Positions 1 to 5,963 of a stretch of DNA of 15,113 nucleotides are shown one piece after another (positions within the stretch are counted from its first letter, which is position 1; each line of letters opens with the position of its first letter). The DNA comes from Oscillospiraceae bacterium. GTDB lineage: Bacteria > Bacillota > Clostridia > Oscillospirales > Oscillospiraceae. The notes below the pieces were generated by a model. That model did no database searches and was not told the DNA's origin. It was given only the letters and a program-made list of their open reading frames with translations. Both the position numbers and the translations under genes were made by a program. The stretch covers positions 1-15,113 of the forward strand of contig JAIEFH010000258.1 of assembly GCA_029067025.1 (NCBI GenBank), in the 5' to 3' direction.

Positions 1-426
1 GGACGGCGGGGCAAGGGGGGCTTCGCCGCCGCCCTGCCCGGTGTGGCCGGGTGCATCTGGCTGATGGAGAGCTTCCGGGGCCACGCCGCCAACCCGGTGC
101 GGTGGGACTACGCCCCCCAGCTCATCGCCATTGTGTGCGGGATGCTGCTGTATATGGATTTCGCCGGGATGTCCGCCGGCGCGGCAAGGCCCCGCCGGCT
201 GCTGTGGCTGGCCGCAATGACCGCCGTCATGTCCGCCTCGGCCCTGGTGTCCGCGGCGGTTTGGAAAGGCTGGGCGGATGTGCTACTGCTGACGGCGCAG
301 ATGCTGACAGCGGCGGCGGTGCTGTGGCGGCTGCCCCCCAACCTGGAAAACCCGCCCAAACTGAAAGGAACCCCCATCCCCCAGCCCGGGGAAGCAAGCA
401 TACAGGAGGAAACCACCCATGAATGA
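1..426 (+). CDS. Small membrane protein, 5' end outside the window
   Basis: The frame is open from base 1 without a convincing start, so the gene is probably truncated by the window edge; an internal GTG at 43 has no clear ribosome binding site. The visible 141 residues contain about three hydrophobic stretches: one around the AGCIWLM segment, one around LIAIVCGMLLYMDFAGM, and two closely spaced ones around LLWLAAMTAVMSASALV and VLLLTAQMLTAAAVLW. A short hydrophilic, proline-rich tail ends in EETTHE. It is therefore a polytopic membrane protein or its C-terminal part. I do not recognise the family. Its last 8 bases overlap the start of metG, and the metG ribosome binding site lies inside it, so the two are probably co-transcribed and translationally coupled. 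Membrane location is well supported; function is unknown. Confidence 0.6.
   Translation, partial: GRRGKGGFAAALPGVAGCIWLMESFRGHAANPVRWDYAPQLIAIVCGMLLYMDFAGMSAGAARPRRLLWLAAMTAVMSASALVSAAVWKGWADVLLLTAQMLTAAAVLWRLPPNLENPPKLKGTPIPQPGEASIQEETTHE
404..410 (+). promoter_or_regulatory. Ribosome binding site of metG
   Basis: AGGAGGA sits 8 nt before the ATG at 419. It lies within the end of the preceding reading frame and fixes the metG start, which overlaps the upstream gene by 8 nt. Confidence 0.85.
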
Positions 427-2401
427 CAAGACGTTTTATATCACCACGCCCATCTACTACCCCTCTGACAAGCTGCACATCGGCCACGCCTACTGCACCG
501 TGGCCACCGACGCCATGGCCCGGTACAAGCGGCTGGCGGGGTATGACGTGATGTTCCTCACCGGCACCGACGAGCACGGCCAGAAGATCGAGGACAAGGC
601 CCGTGAGGCGGGCGTCACCCCCAAGGAGTATGTGGACAACATCGTGGAGGGGCCCCGGGGCGTGCTGGATCTGTGGAAGCTGATGAACATCTCTAACGAC
701 CGGTTCATCCGCACCACCGACGATTACCATGTGGCCGCCATCCAGAAGATTTTCAAGAAGATGTACGACAACGGCGACATCTACAAGGGCACCTACAAGG
801 GCAAGTACTGCAAGCCCTGCGAGTCTTTCTGGACCGAGTCCCAGCTGGTGGACGGCAAGTGCCCCGACTGCGGCCGGGAGGTGGTGGACGCGGAAGAGGA
901 GGCGTACTTCTTCAAGCTGTCCAAGTACGCCGACCGGGTGCGGCACCTGCTGGAGGACACCGACTTCCTGGAGCCCCGCTCCCGCGTGAATGAGATGGTG
1001 AACAACTTCATCAAGCCGGGGCTGGAGGATCTGTGCGTATCCCGCACCTCTTTCACCTGGGGTATCCCGGTGGACTTTGATCCGGGCCATGTGGTATATG
1101 TGTGGATCGACGCGCTGTTCAACTATATGACCGCGCTGGGTTATCAAAACGACAAATATAACGATCTGGAGAAATTCTGGCCCGCCGACATCCACTTTGT
1201 GGGCAAGGAGATCGTCCGGTTCCACTCCATCATCTGGCCCGCCATGCTCATGAGCATGGGCCTGCCCCTGCCCAAGAAGGTGTACGGCCACGGCTGGCTC
1301 AACTTCAACGGCGAGAAAATGTCCAAGTCCCGGGGCAATGTGGTGGACCCCTACCTGCTCAGCGAGCGGTATGGCGTAGACGCCCTGCGCTTCTTTGTCC
1401 TGCGCACCTTCCCCTTCGGCTCCGACGGCAACTTCACCAACGAGCTGCTGATCCAGACCATCAACAACGACCTGGCCAACGACCTGGGCAATCTGCTCAG
1501 CCGCACCACCGCCATGGCGGAAAAGTATTTCGGCGGCACGCTGCCCGAGGCCCGTCAGGCCAACCCCGAGCTGGACGACAATTTGATTTCCCTGGCCACC
1601 GGCCTGCGGGCGCGTTACGAGGAGCAGATGGAGAAGTTCCAGTTCCAGAACGCGCTGGAGGAGGTCTTTAAGGTCATCCAGCGGGCCAACAAGTATATCG
1701 ACGAGAACGCCCCCTGGGCGCTGGCCAAGGACATGGACACCAACGGCACCCGGCTGGCCACCGTCCTGTACAACCTGCTGGAGACCCTGCGCATCTGCAC
1801 CGTGCTGCTCATCCCCTTTATGCCAGGCACCGCCGACGCGATCTTCTGTCAGCTGGGCACCTGCGGAAGCTGCGCCCAGTGCTGCAAGACCTGGGACAGC
1901 GCCGCCCAGTGGGGCGTGCTCCCCGCCACTGTGTCCGTTATCAAAGGGGAGAACCTGTTCCCCCGCATCGACATGGCCAAGGAGCTGGCCGAGCTGGACC
2001 GCATCCAGGAGGAGGCCAAGAAGGCCGCCCTGCCCGCCGTCGAGATCGAGCCCCAGTTGGAGGAGAAAGTGGACTTCGACACCTTCTGCAAGTCCGACTT
2101 CCGGGCCGTCAAGGTGAAGGACTGCCAGAATGTGAAGAAGTCCGACAAGCTGCTGAAGTTCACCCTGGACGACGGTACGGGCACCGACCGGCAGATCCTG
2201 TCCGGCATCGCCAAGTGGTATAAGCCGGAGGAGCTGATTGGCAAGACCCTGGTGGCCATCGTCAACCTGCCCCCCCGCAAGATGATGGGCCAGGAGAGCC
2301 AGGGTATGCTCATCTCCGCCGTCCACACCGAGCGCGGCGAGGAGTGCCTCCATCTGCTCATGGTGGACGACGCTATCCCCGCCGGGGCTAAACTGTGCTG
2401 A
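419..2401 (+). CDS. metG: Methionyl-tRNA synthetase with C-terminal tRNA-binding domain
   Basis: Cytoplasmic enzyme that charges tRNA-Met and initiator tRNA with methionine using ATP. The 660 residues carry the class I signature HIGH at 20-23 and KMSKS at 300-304. A single zinc knuckle is formed by C131/C134 and C148/C151 (CKPC and CPDC). An alpha-helical anticodon-binding domain follows. Residues from about 552 to the end form the EMAPII/Arc1p-type OB-fold tRNA-binding domain (DFRAVKVKDC, then PRKMMGQESQGMLISA), which dimerises the enzyme in Bacillota. Length is normal for the two-domain form. Oddity: at 477-489, where most relatives have a short cysteine-free link before the conserved TWDS segment, there are five cysteines (C477, C482, C485, C488, C489). 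In many Bacillota metG is followed directly by tatD; here a lipoprotein gene lies between. No T-box leader can be seen because the start overlaps the upstream gene. Confidence 0.97.
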   Translation: MNDKTFYITTPIYYPSDKLHIGHAYCTVATDAMARYKRLAGYDVMFLTGTDEHGQKIEDKAREAGVTPKEYVDNIVEGPRGVLDLWKLMNISNDRFIRTTDDYHVAAIQKIFKKMYDNGDIYKGTYKGKYCKPCESFWTESQLVDGKCPDCGREVVDAEEEAYFFKLSKYADRVRHLLEDTDFLEPRSRVNEMVNNFIKPGLEDLCVSRTSFTWGIPVDFDPGHVVYVWIDALFNYMTALGYQNDKYNDLEKFWPADIHFVGKEIVRFHSIIWPAMLMSMGLPLPKKVYGHGWLNFNGEKMSKSRGNVVDPYLLSERYGVDALRFFVLRTFPFGSDGNFTNELLIQTINNDLANDLGNLLSRTTAMAEKYFGGTLPEARQANPELDDNLISLATGLRARYEEQMEKFQFQNALEEVFKVIQRANKYIDENAPWALAKDMDTNGTRLATVLYNLLETLRICTVLLIPFMPGTADAIFCQLGTCGSCAQCCKTWDSAAQWGVLPATVSVIKGENLFPRIDMAKELAELDRIQEEAKKAALPAVEIEPQLEEKVDFDTFCKSDFRAVKVKDCQNVKKSDKLLKFTLDDGTGTDRQILSGIAKWYKPEELIGKTLVAIVNLPPRKMMGQESQGMLISAVHTERGEECLHLLMVDDAIPAGAKLC

Positions 2402-2409
2402 CAAAGTGG

Positions 2410-2438
2410 TGGACATTGCCGCACAACTGTGCTAGAAT
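2410..2438 (+). promoter_or_regulatory. Sigma-A type promoter for the lipoprotein/tatD genes
   Basis: TGGACA at 2410-2415 is followed by a 17-nt spacer and TAGAAT at 2433-2438. A TG at 2430-2431 gives an extended -10 (TGCTAGAAT). It begins only 9 nt after the metG stop and predicts a start of transcription near 2445. Confidence 0.65.
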
Positions 2439-2442
2439 GGCT

Positions 2443-2469
2443 CTGCCGTGTGATACGTTTCCACGGCAG
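2443..2469 (+). other. Hairpin in the 5' leader of the lipoprotein mRNA
   Basis: CTGCCGTG (2443-2450) and CACGGCAG (2462-2469) form a perfect 8-bp stem with an 11-nt loop, right at the expected transcript start. No run of T follows, so it is not a normal intrinsic terminator. It could stabilise the 5' end of the mRNA. Confidence 0.45.
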
Positions 2470-2503
2470 GGATCATACCTGAAAAATTTGAGAAAGAAGT
2501 GTG

Positions 2504-3214
2504 ATGGATATGAAACGTTTTATGACCCTGCTCCTGGCACTGATGATGGTGCTGTCTCTGGCGGCCTGCGGCGAGGGCGGGCTGTCCCTGGACCCCAACA
2601 GCAAGACCAGCACCCCGAGCAGCAGCGATGACGGCAAAGACAAGGACGACAAGGACGACAACAAGGGCGACAACAAGGGCGATGACACGGATGACAACAA
2701 GGGCGATGACAAGAGCGGCGGTGAGGATGGGCTCATCTACCCCGACGAGGACGGCCTTGCCATGGGCTACGCTGGCGACACTCTGCGCACCGCCTTCTTT
2801 GACATGACGATCAACGACCCCTATACCTGCGACGAGTTCGACGGCCTCATCCCCGACGAGGGCTACAAGTTCCTGGTGGCGGAGCTCACCCTGTACAACT
2901 ACACCGACGACTCCCAGCCCATGTTCGACACCGACTTCGAGGTGATCTGGGATCTGGATGATGACGACGCCTGGGCCTGGCCCGAGTACGATACGGTCAC
3001 CGACGCCAACGGTGAGCCGGAGTACTTCGTCCGCTCCGACAAGCAGCTGCCCACCGAGTATACCCTGGGCATCCACAAGACCATCACCGGTATTCTGCTC
3101 TACCAGGTGCCGGTGGACTCCACGGACTACTACATCGATTTTTACGAGCTGTACGATGACGGCACCGATGAAGGCAGGTACGGCGATTCCTTCTACGTTC
3201 GCTTCAGCGAATGA
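2504..3214 (+). CDS. DUF4352-like lipoprotein with acidic linker
   Basis: Predicted secreted lipoprotein of about 236 residues. The N-terminus is a signal peptide (MKRF followed by a leucine/methionine-rich core) ending in the lipobox LAAC, with C22 as the lipidated residue when counted from the ATG at 2504. Residues 23-42 are Ser/Thr/Pro-rich, and about 42-74 is a repetitive Asp/Lys/Asn/Gly linker. From about 90 to the end is a beta-rich domain with features of DUF4352 / MPT63-like immunoglobulin folds: the GYKFLVAELTLYNYTDD strand, then a gain-of-bulk segment (ITGILLYQVPVD) near the end. Family assignment rests on pattern only. Start choice: GTG 2501, ATG 2504 and ATG 2510 are all in frame. 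A weak AGAAAG at 2491-2496 fits 2504 best. It has its own promoter after metG and its stop overlaps the tatD start (ATGA). Role unknown; such domains usually act extracellularly. Confidence 0.8.
   Translation: MDMKRFMTLLLALMMVLSLAACGEGGLSLDPNSKTSTPSSSDDGKDKDDKDDNKGDNKGDDTDDNKGDDKSGGEDGLIYPDEDGLAMGYAGDTLRTAFFDMTINDPYTCDEFDGLIPDEGYKFLVAELTLYNYTDDSQPMFDTDFEVIWDLDDDDAWAWPEYDTVTDANGEPEYFVRSDKQLPTEYTLGIHKTITGILLYQVPVDSTDYYIDFYELYDDGTDEGRYGDSFYVRFSE
2629..2718 (+). repeat. Degenerate in-frame repeat coding for an Asp/Lys/Asn linker
   Basis: Related units of the form GACAACAAGGGCGAT/C recur at least three times and encode KDDNKGD-type blocks in the lipoprotein linker. Such tracts can change length by slippage or recombination without altering the frame, since the units are multiples of three. 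Confidence 0.6.
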
Positions 3215-3987
3215 GCTTGACGCTGTTTGACACCCACGCCCATTACGACGCCGCCCAGTTTGACGCTGACCGGGACGAGGTGCTGTCCGCCCTGCCCGGC
3301 CAGGGGGTGGAGCTGGTGGTCAACCCCGGCTGCGACCTGGAAAGCTCCCGCAAGGCCATCGCGCTTTCGGAGCGGTACCCATTCCTATATGCCGCCGTGG
3401 GGGTGCACCCGGAGGAGTGCGCCCCCTGGCGGGATCAGGATGTGGACGAGCTGCGCGCCTTAGCGGCCCACCCCAGGGTGGTGGCCGTGGGGGAGATCGG
3501 GCTGGACTACTACTGGCCCGATAACCCGCCCCGGGAGCTGCAACAGCGGGTGTTCCGGGCCCAGATGGCTCTGGCCCGGGAGCTGGATCTGCCCGTCATC
3601 GTCCATGACCGGGAGGCCCATGGGGACAGCATGGACATTGTGCGGGAGTTCCCGGAGGTGCGGGGGGTGTTCCACTGCTTCTCGGGCAGCGCCGAGATGG
3701 CCCGTGAACTGGTGAAGCTTGGCTGGATGATCTCCTTCACCGGGGTGCTCACCTACAAAAACGCCCGCAAGGCGGTGGAGGCCGCCCAGGCCGTCCCGCT
3801 GGACCGGCTGATGATCGAGACGGACAGCCCCTATATGGCCCCTGTCCCCCATCGGGGAAAGCGGAACCATTCGGGTTATGTGGCCCATATCTGCCAGCGG
3901 CTGGCTGAGCTGAAGGGGATTGCCCCGGAAGAATGTTCCAGGATTACACTGGAAAATGGGCGCAGCTTCTTCCATATCTCCGACTGA
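3211..3987 (+). CDS. tatD: TatD family metal-dependent hydrolase / DNase
   Basis: TIM-barrel amidohydrolase-superfamily nuclease, 258 residues, normal family length. Characterised TatD proteins have 3'-5' exonuclease or DNase activity and act in the cytoplasm. Metal-binding residues are visible in order: the HAH pair H9/H11 (FDTHAHYD), E95 in GEIGLDYY, H132 in VIVHDREAH, H155 in GVFHCFSGS, and D205 in IETDSPYMAP. The ATG overlaps the lipoprotein stop as ATGA and has no good ribosome binding site of its own, which suggests translational coupling. Placement just downstream of metG matches the conserved Bacillota order metG-tatD. The usual next genes, rnmV and ksgA, are absent here; a cold-shock gene follows instead. 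Exact substrate (DNA, RNA or a D-aminoacyl-tRNA deacylase-like role) cannot be read from the sequence. Confidence 0.93.
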   Translation: MSLTLFDTHAHYDAAQFDADRDEVLSALPGQGVELVVNPGCDLESSRKAIALSERYPFLYAAVGVHPEECAPWRDQDVDELRALAAHPRVVAVGEIGLDYYWPDNPPRELQQRVFRAQMALARELDLPVIVHDREAHGDSMDIVREFPEVRGVFHCFSGSAEMARELVKLGWMISFTGVLTYKNARKAVEAAQAVPLDRLMIETDSPYMAPVPHRGKRNHSGYVAHICQRLAELKGIAPEECSRITLENGRSFFHISD

Positions 3988-4081
3988 AATGGGAACAATG
4001 GGGAAAATTGGGGTTTTTTGTAGAAGTGTATGAAGATTTGTTCCAAGATGCTCCGATTTTCGGAATTTTCTCAAAGTTTGC

Positions 4082-4110
4082 TTGACAGCCCCTTAGCAGG
4101 ATGTTATACT
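4082..4110 (+). promoter_or_regulatory. Strong sigma-A promoter of the cold-shock gene
   Basis: Perfect -35 TTGACA (4082-4087), 17-nt spacer, -10 TATACT (4105-4110), and TG at 4102-4103 giving an extended -10. This is one of the two closest matches to consensus in the window. Transcription should start near 4117, leaving a leader of about 110 nt before the csp ATG. Confidence 0.85.
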
Positions 4111-4132
4111 GATAATGGTTTTGATGTATGAA

Positions 4133-4212
4133 CTGATTTGTGCCCGCTCTTTCGTACATACGAAAGGGCGGACTTTTTTCTTCTACTTTCAAAACGAATT
4201 TTTACAAATCAG
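4133..4212 (+). promoter_or_regulatory. Leader segment complementary to the csp ribosome binding site
   Basis: CTGATTTGT (4133-4141) is exactly complementary to ACAAATCAG (4204-4212), the last two bases of which are the first two of the AGGAGG ribosome binding site. The pair encloses the leader terminator. The terminator T tract itself (TTTCTTCT, 4177-4184) can also pair with 4212-4219 by eight pairs, two of them G-T. Both arrangements could hide the ribosome binding site. This is a structural inference from complementarity only. Confidence 0.5.
4144..4179 (+). terminator. Intrinsic terminator inside the csp leader (attenuator)
   Basis: A stem of 12 base pairs (4144-4155 with 4160-4171, one G-T pair, loop ACAT) is followed after two bases by six T (4174-4179). 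It stands between the csp promoter and the csp ribosome binding site, so it must be read through for csp to be made. No reverse-strand T tract is present. Proteins of the CspA family are known to melt terminator hairpins in E. coli, so self-controlled antitermination is a reasonable inference but is not shown. Confidence 0.7.
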
Positions 4213-4225
4213 GAGGAAAAAGGAA

Positions 4226-4444
4226 ATGACCGGTACTGTGAAATGGTTCAACGCTGAGAAGGGCTACGGCTTCATCACCCCCGACGACGGCACTGAGGAC
4301 GTGTTCGTCCACTTCTCCGCCATCGTGGCCGAGGGCTACAAGAAGCTGCTGGAGGGCCAGAAGGTCACCTTTGAGACCGAGCCCGATCCCCGGGGCGCCA
4401 AGGGCGTGCGCGCCACCAACGTGGTCGCCATCGTCGAGGAGTAA
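4226..4444 (+). CDS. Cold-shock domain protein (CspA/CspB family)
   Basis: A 72-residue single cold-shock domain, a five-stranded OB-fold that binds single-stranded RNA and DNA and acts as an RNA chaperone in the cytoplasm. RNP1 is KGYGFI at 12-17 and RNP2 is VFVHF at 26-30; the N-terminal GTVKWFN with W7/F8 is typical. The start is the ATG at 4226, placed 9 nt after AGGAGG at 4211-4216. An in-frame open stretch extends back to 4115, but it runs through the leader hairpin and lacks a ribosome binding site, so it is rejected as coding. The gene is monocistronic, with a strong promoter about 115 nt upstream, a leader with a terminator and anti-ribosome-binding-site pairing, and a terminator 14 nt after the stop. 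Which paralogue it is (cold-induced or constitutive) cannot be told. Confidence 0.96.
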   Translation: MTGTVKWFNAEKGYGFITPDDGTEDVFVHFSAIVAEGYKKLLEGQKVTFETEPDPRGAKGVRATNVVAIVEE

Positions 4445-4452
4445 TTCTTGCA

Positions 4453-4487
4453 AAAAAATACCTGCCGCTATGCGGCAGGTATTTTTT
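4453..4487 (+). terminator. Bidirectional terminator between csp and the ynzC end of the ABC operon
   Basis: CTGCCGC-TAT-GCGGCAG forms the core of a long stem that extends through ATAC/GTAT into flanking A and T runs (A 4452-4458, T 4482-4487). It works for plus-strand csp (T tract downstream). Read on the minus strand it also ends in a run of T, so it can stop the convergent operon that ends at 4541. Confidence 0.9.
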
Positions 4488-4540
4488 GTTTGCTTTAGGA
4501 GCTGAAATGAGTATGGGCTTTTCCCCAAACGACTATTCAT

Positions 4541-4747
4541 TTACTTTCGCTTGTGCAGTTTATGCTTGGTGCCGTCCGGCCTCACAATATAGGTGTTGTC
4601 CAGATGTCCGGTGAGGCTGGCCTTTACGCTGTCAATATATTCGCGGCGCAGGGCGTCCCGCTCCGCCAGCTCTTCCGGGGTCAGCGTTCCTCCCGCCTTC
4701 ACCCGACGGGCAAATTCGTTGATGCGGTCAATTTTCTTCTGATCCAT
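4541..4747 (-). CDS. DUF896 / YnzC family small protein
   Basis: A 68-residue protein matching the UPF0291/DUF896 family (B. subtilis YnzC): KKIDRINEFARRVKAG, then LTPEELAERDALRREYIDSVKASL and the IVRPDGTKHKLHKRK tail. The family forms a short two-helix hairpin, followed by a basic C-terminus; its molecular function is not established. In B. subtilis ynzC belongs to an SOS-regulated operon, whereas here it is the last gene of a different operon behind ylmH. Its ATG shares one base with the ylmH stop (TAATG on the minus strand). A GGAGAGG ribosome binding site lies about 8 nt upstream, inside ylmH. Length is typical. Confidence 0.88.
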   Translation of the reverse strand: MDQKKIDRINEFARRVKAGGTLTPEELAERDALRREYIDSVKASLTGHLDNTYIVRPDGTKHKLHKRK

Positions 4748-5541
4748 TACAGATACCTCTCCATTTCAATGATGATCCGGCCCTTCCGGGACTGGCCGCC
4801 CACGGTCTTGACCACGCATTTGCCAAGCCCCCGGCAGGTGAGGACATCCCCCTGGACCACCGGCTTGTCCGGCTTGAGGCACTCCCGGTGGTTGAGGGAC
4901 ACCCGCCCTGTGGTGACAAGGTCTGCCGCTTTACCCCGGGCCAGGGAAAAGCCGCTGGCCAGCACCGCGTCCAGCCGCAGCGCCGCCACGGTGTCGTGGA
5001 TGAGCTTGACCTCGGCGGGGGCGGGGGAGAGGGCGGACAAGGGGATTTCCTTCAGCTTCAAGCGATACCGCCCCGCCTGCTCGAACTGGGACAGGATGAT
5101 GGGGGCGGCCTCTTTCAGGCAGATAATCTGGGCGGCGGTATCGCCCACTAAGATGTCGCCCACCTTTTCGCGGGTCAGGCCGATGCCCATCAGGCCCCCC
5201 AGCAGATCCCGGTGGGTCAGGTCGGCCCCCGTGGGCGGGTAGGCCGCCTCAATGGCGGCAAGCTCGTCCTCCGCCAGCCAGTCCTCCGGCTCCTGCCAGT
5301 CGGGGAGGAACACGCACACCGTGCGCTCCGCGCCCTCATAGCCGCCGTGGAAGAGATGGCGGGGATGCCCGCAGGAGGCCAGCAGCGGTTCCAGCGCCGC
5401 CCGCTGGGCGGGGGAGAGGAACTGGGTGGCAGAGGGGATGGAGCGGTTCTGCGCCCGTTCCATCTGATCCAGCGCCCGGGCCAGGACGACGCGCTCATCG
5501 GCATCCTTGGAGAATTTGTTCAGCAGATCCGTTTTGTTCAT
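4747..5541 (-). CDS. ylmH: YlmH family RNA-binding protein (S4 domain)
   Basis: A 264-residue protein. The N-terminal half holds the YlmH-type region with the conserved THRDLLGGLMGIGLTREKVG block at 109-128, followed by GDILV. The C-terminal part (about 187-247) is an S4 RNA-binding domain (RLDAVLASGFSLARGKA, then VSLNHRECLKPDKPV and GDVLTCRGLG). YlmH proteins bind the large ribosomal subunit and have been linked to ribosome-associated quality control in B. subtilis. In most Bacillota ylmH lies in the division cluster between ylmG and divIVA; here it is instead behind a Nudix gene and an ABC exporter. The ATG overlaps the Nudix stop by 4 nt (ATGA), and the G-rich sequence just upstream (GGAGG and GGGG) can serve as ribosome binding site. 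The gene is complete. Confidence 0.92.
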   Translation of the reverse strand: MNKTDLLNKFSKDADERVVLARALDQMERAQNRSIPSATQFLSPAQRAALEPLLASCGHPRHLFHGGYEGAERTVCVFLPDWQEPEDWLAEDELAAIEAAYPPTGADLTHRDLLGGLMGIGLTREKVGDILVGDTAAQIICLKEAAPIILSQFEQAGRYRLKLKEIPLSALSPAPAEVKLIHDTVAALRLDAVLASGFSLARGKAADLVTTGRVSLNHRECLKPDKPVVQGDVLTCRGLGKCVVKTVGGQSRKGRIIIEMERYL

Positions 5542-5945
5542 ATCATACCCCGCCTCCGGGCCTCCTCCATCAGCTTGGGCTGGATCAGCGGATATGTCCA
5601 GCGGTCGGGCAAGTCGTCCATCAGGTAGATTTCCCGGATTTCATGGTGCAATCCGCCATCCAAGGCGGTGATGTCCGCGCAGTACAGCATCCCATAATCG
5701 CTGAAGGAGTAGACACACACCGGGGTCAGCGTGAACTCCGACGCGCCCGTCTCCTCCGCAAGCTCCCGCCGCGCCGTTTCCAGGATGGATTCCCCCGGCT
5801 CCCGGTGCCCGCCGGGGTTCTCCAGGGTGTCCCGATCCTTGTGGCGGCAGAACACCCACTTGCCCTGACATTTGGCGATGACGACCGCGTATTTCAGCAG
5901 AGCGTCGTCCACATGGTCATAGAATTTGACTTCGGGCTGTTCCAT
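5538..5945 (-). CDS. Nudix hydrolase
   Basis: A 135-residue single-domain Nudix hydrolase, which cleaves nucleoside diphosphates linked to another group (X). The full Nudix box GX5EX7REUXEEXGU lies at 46-68: G46, E52, R60-E61, E64-E65, G67. All metal-binding glutamates are present, so it should be active; its substrate (oxidised NTP, sugar nucleotide or other) cannot be told. Start choice: a GTG at 5954 also gives an open frame, but this GTG is part of the ribosome binding site GGAGGTG, which sits 6 nt before the ATG at 5945, so the ATG is preferred. It lies 18 nt after the ABC exporter stop and overlaps ylmH by 4 nt, making it the second gene of the operon. Confidence 0.9.
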   Translation of the reverse strand: MEQPEVKFYDHVDDALLKYAVVIAKCQGKWVFCRHKDRDTLENPGGHREPGESILETARRELAEETGASEFTLTPVCVYSFSDYGMLYCADITALDGGLHHEIREIYLMDDLPDRWTYPLIQPKLMEEARRRGMI

Positions 5946-5963
5946 TTTTGACACCTCCGTGAT

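Noticed and set aside
227..2416. A 729-codon open frame on the minus strand opposite metG
   Set aside because: It is the complement of a definite metG; its residues are the low-information Gly/Val/Leu/His mix expected from an antisense frame in GC-rich DNA.
3990..4019. G-quadruplex from GGG/GGGG runs after tatD
   Set aside because: Only three close G runs are present before the T tract; four are needed.
4045..4075. Possible tatD terminator around CCGATTTTCGG
   Set aside because: Only a 5-bp stem with an interrupted T-rich tail; too weak to call.
4115..4225. N-terminal extension of the cold-shock protein by 37 codons
   Set aside because: The frame is open but runs through the leader terminator hairpin. 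The AGGAGG 9 nt before ATG 4226 and the normal 72-residue family length fix the shorter start.
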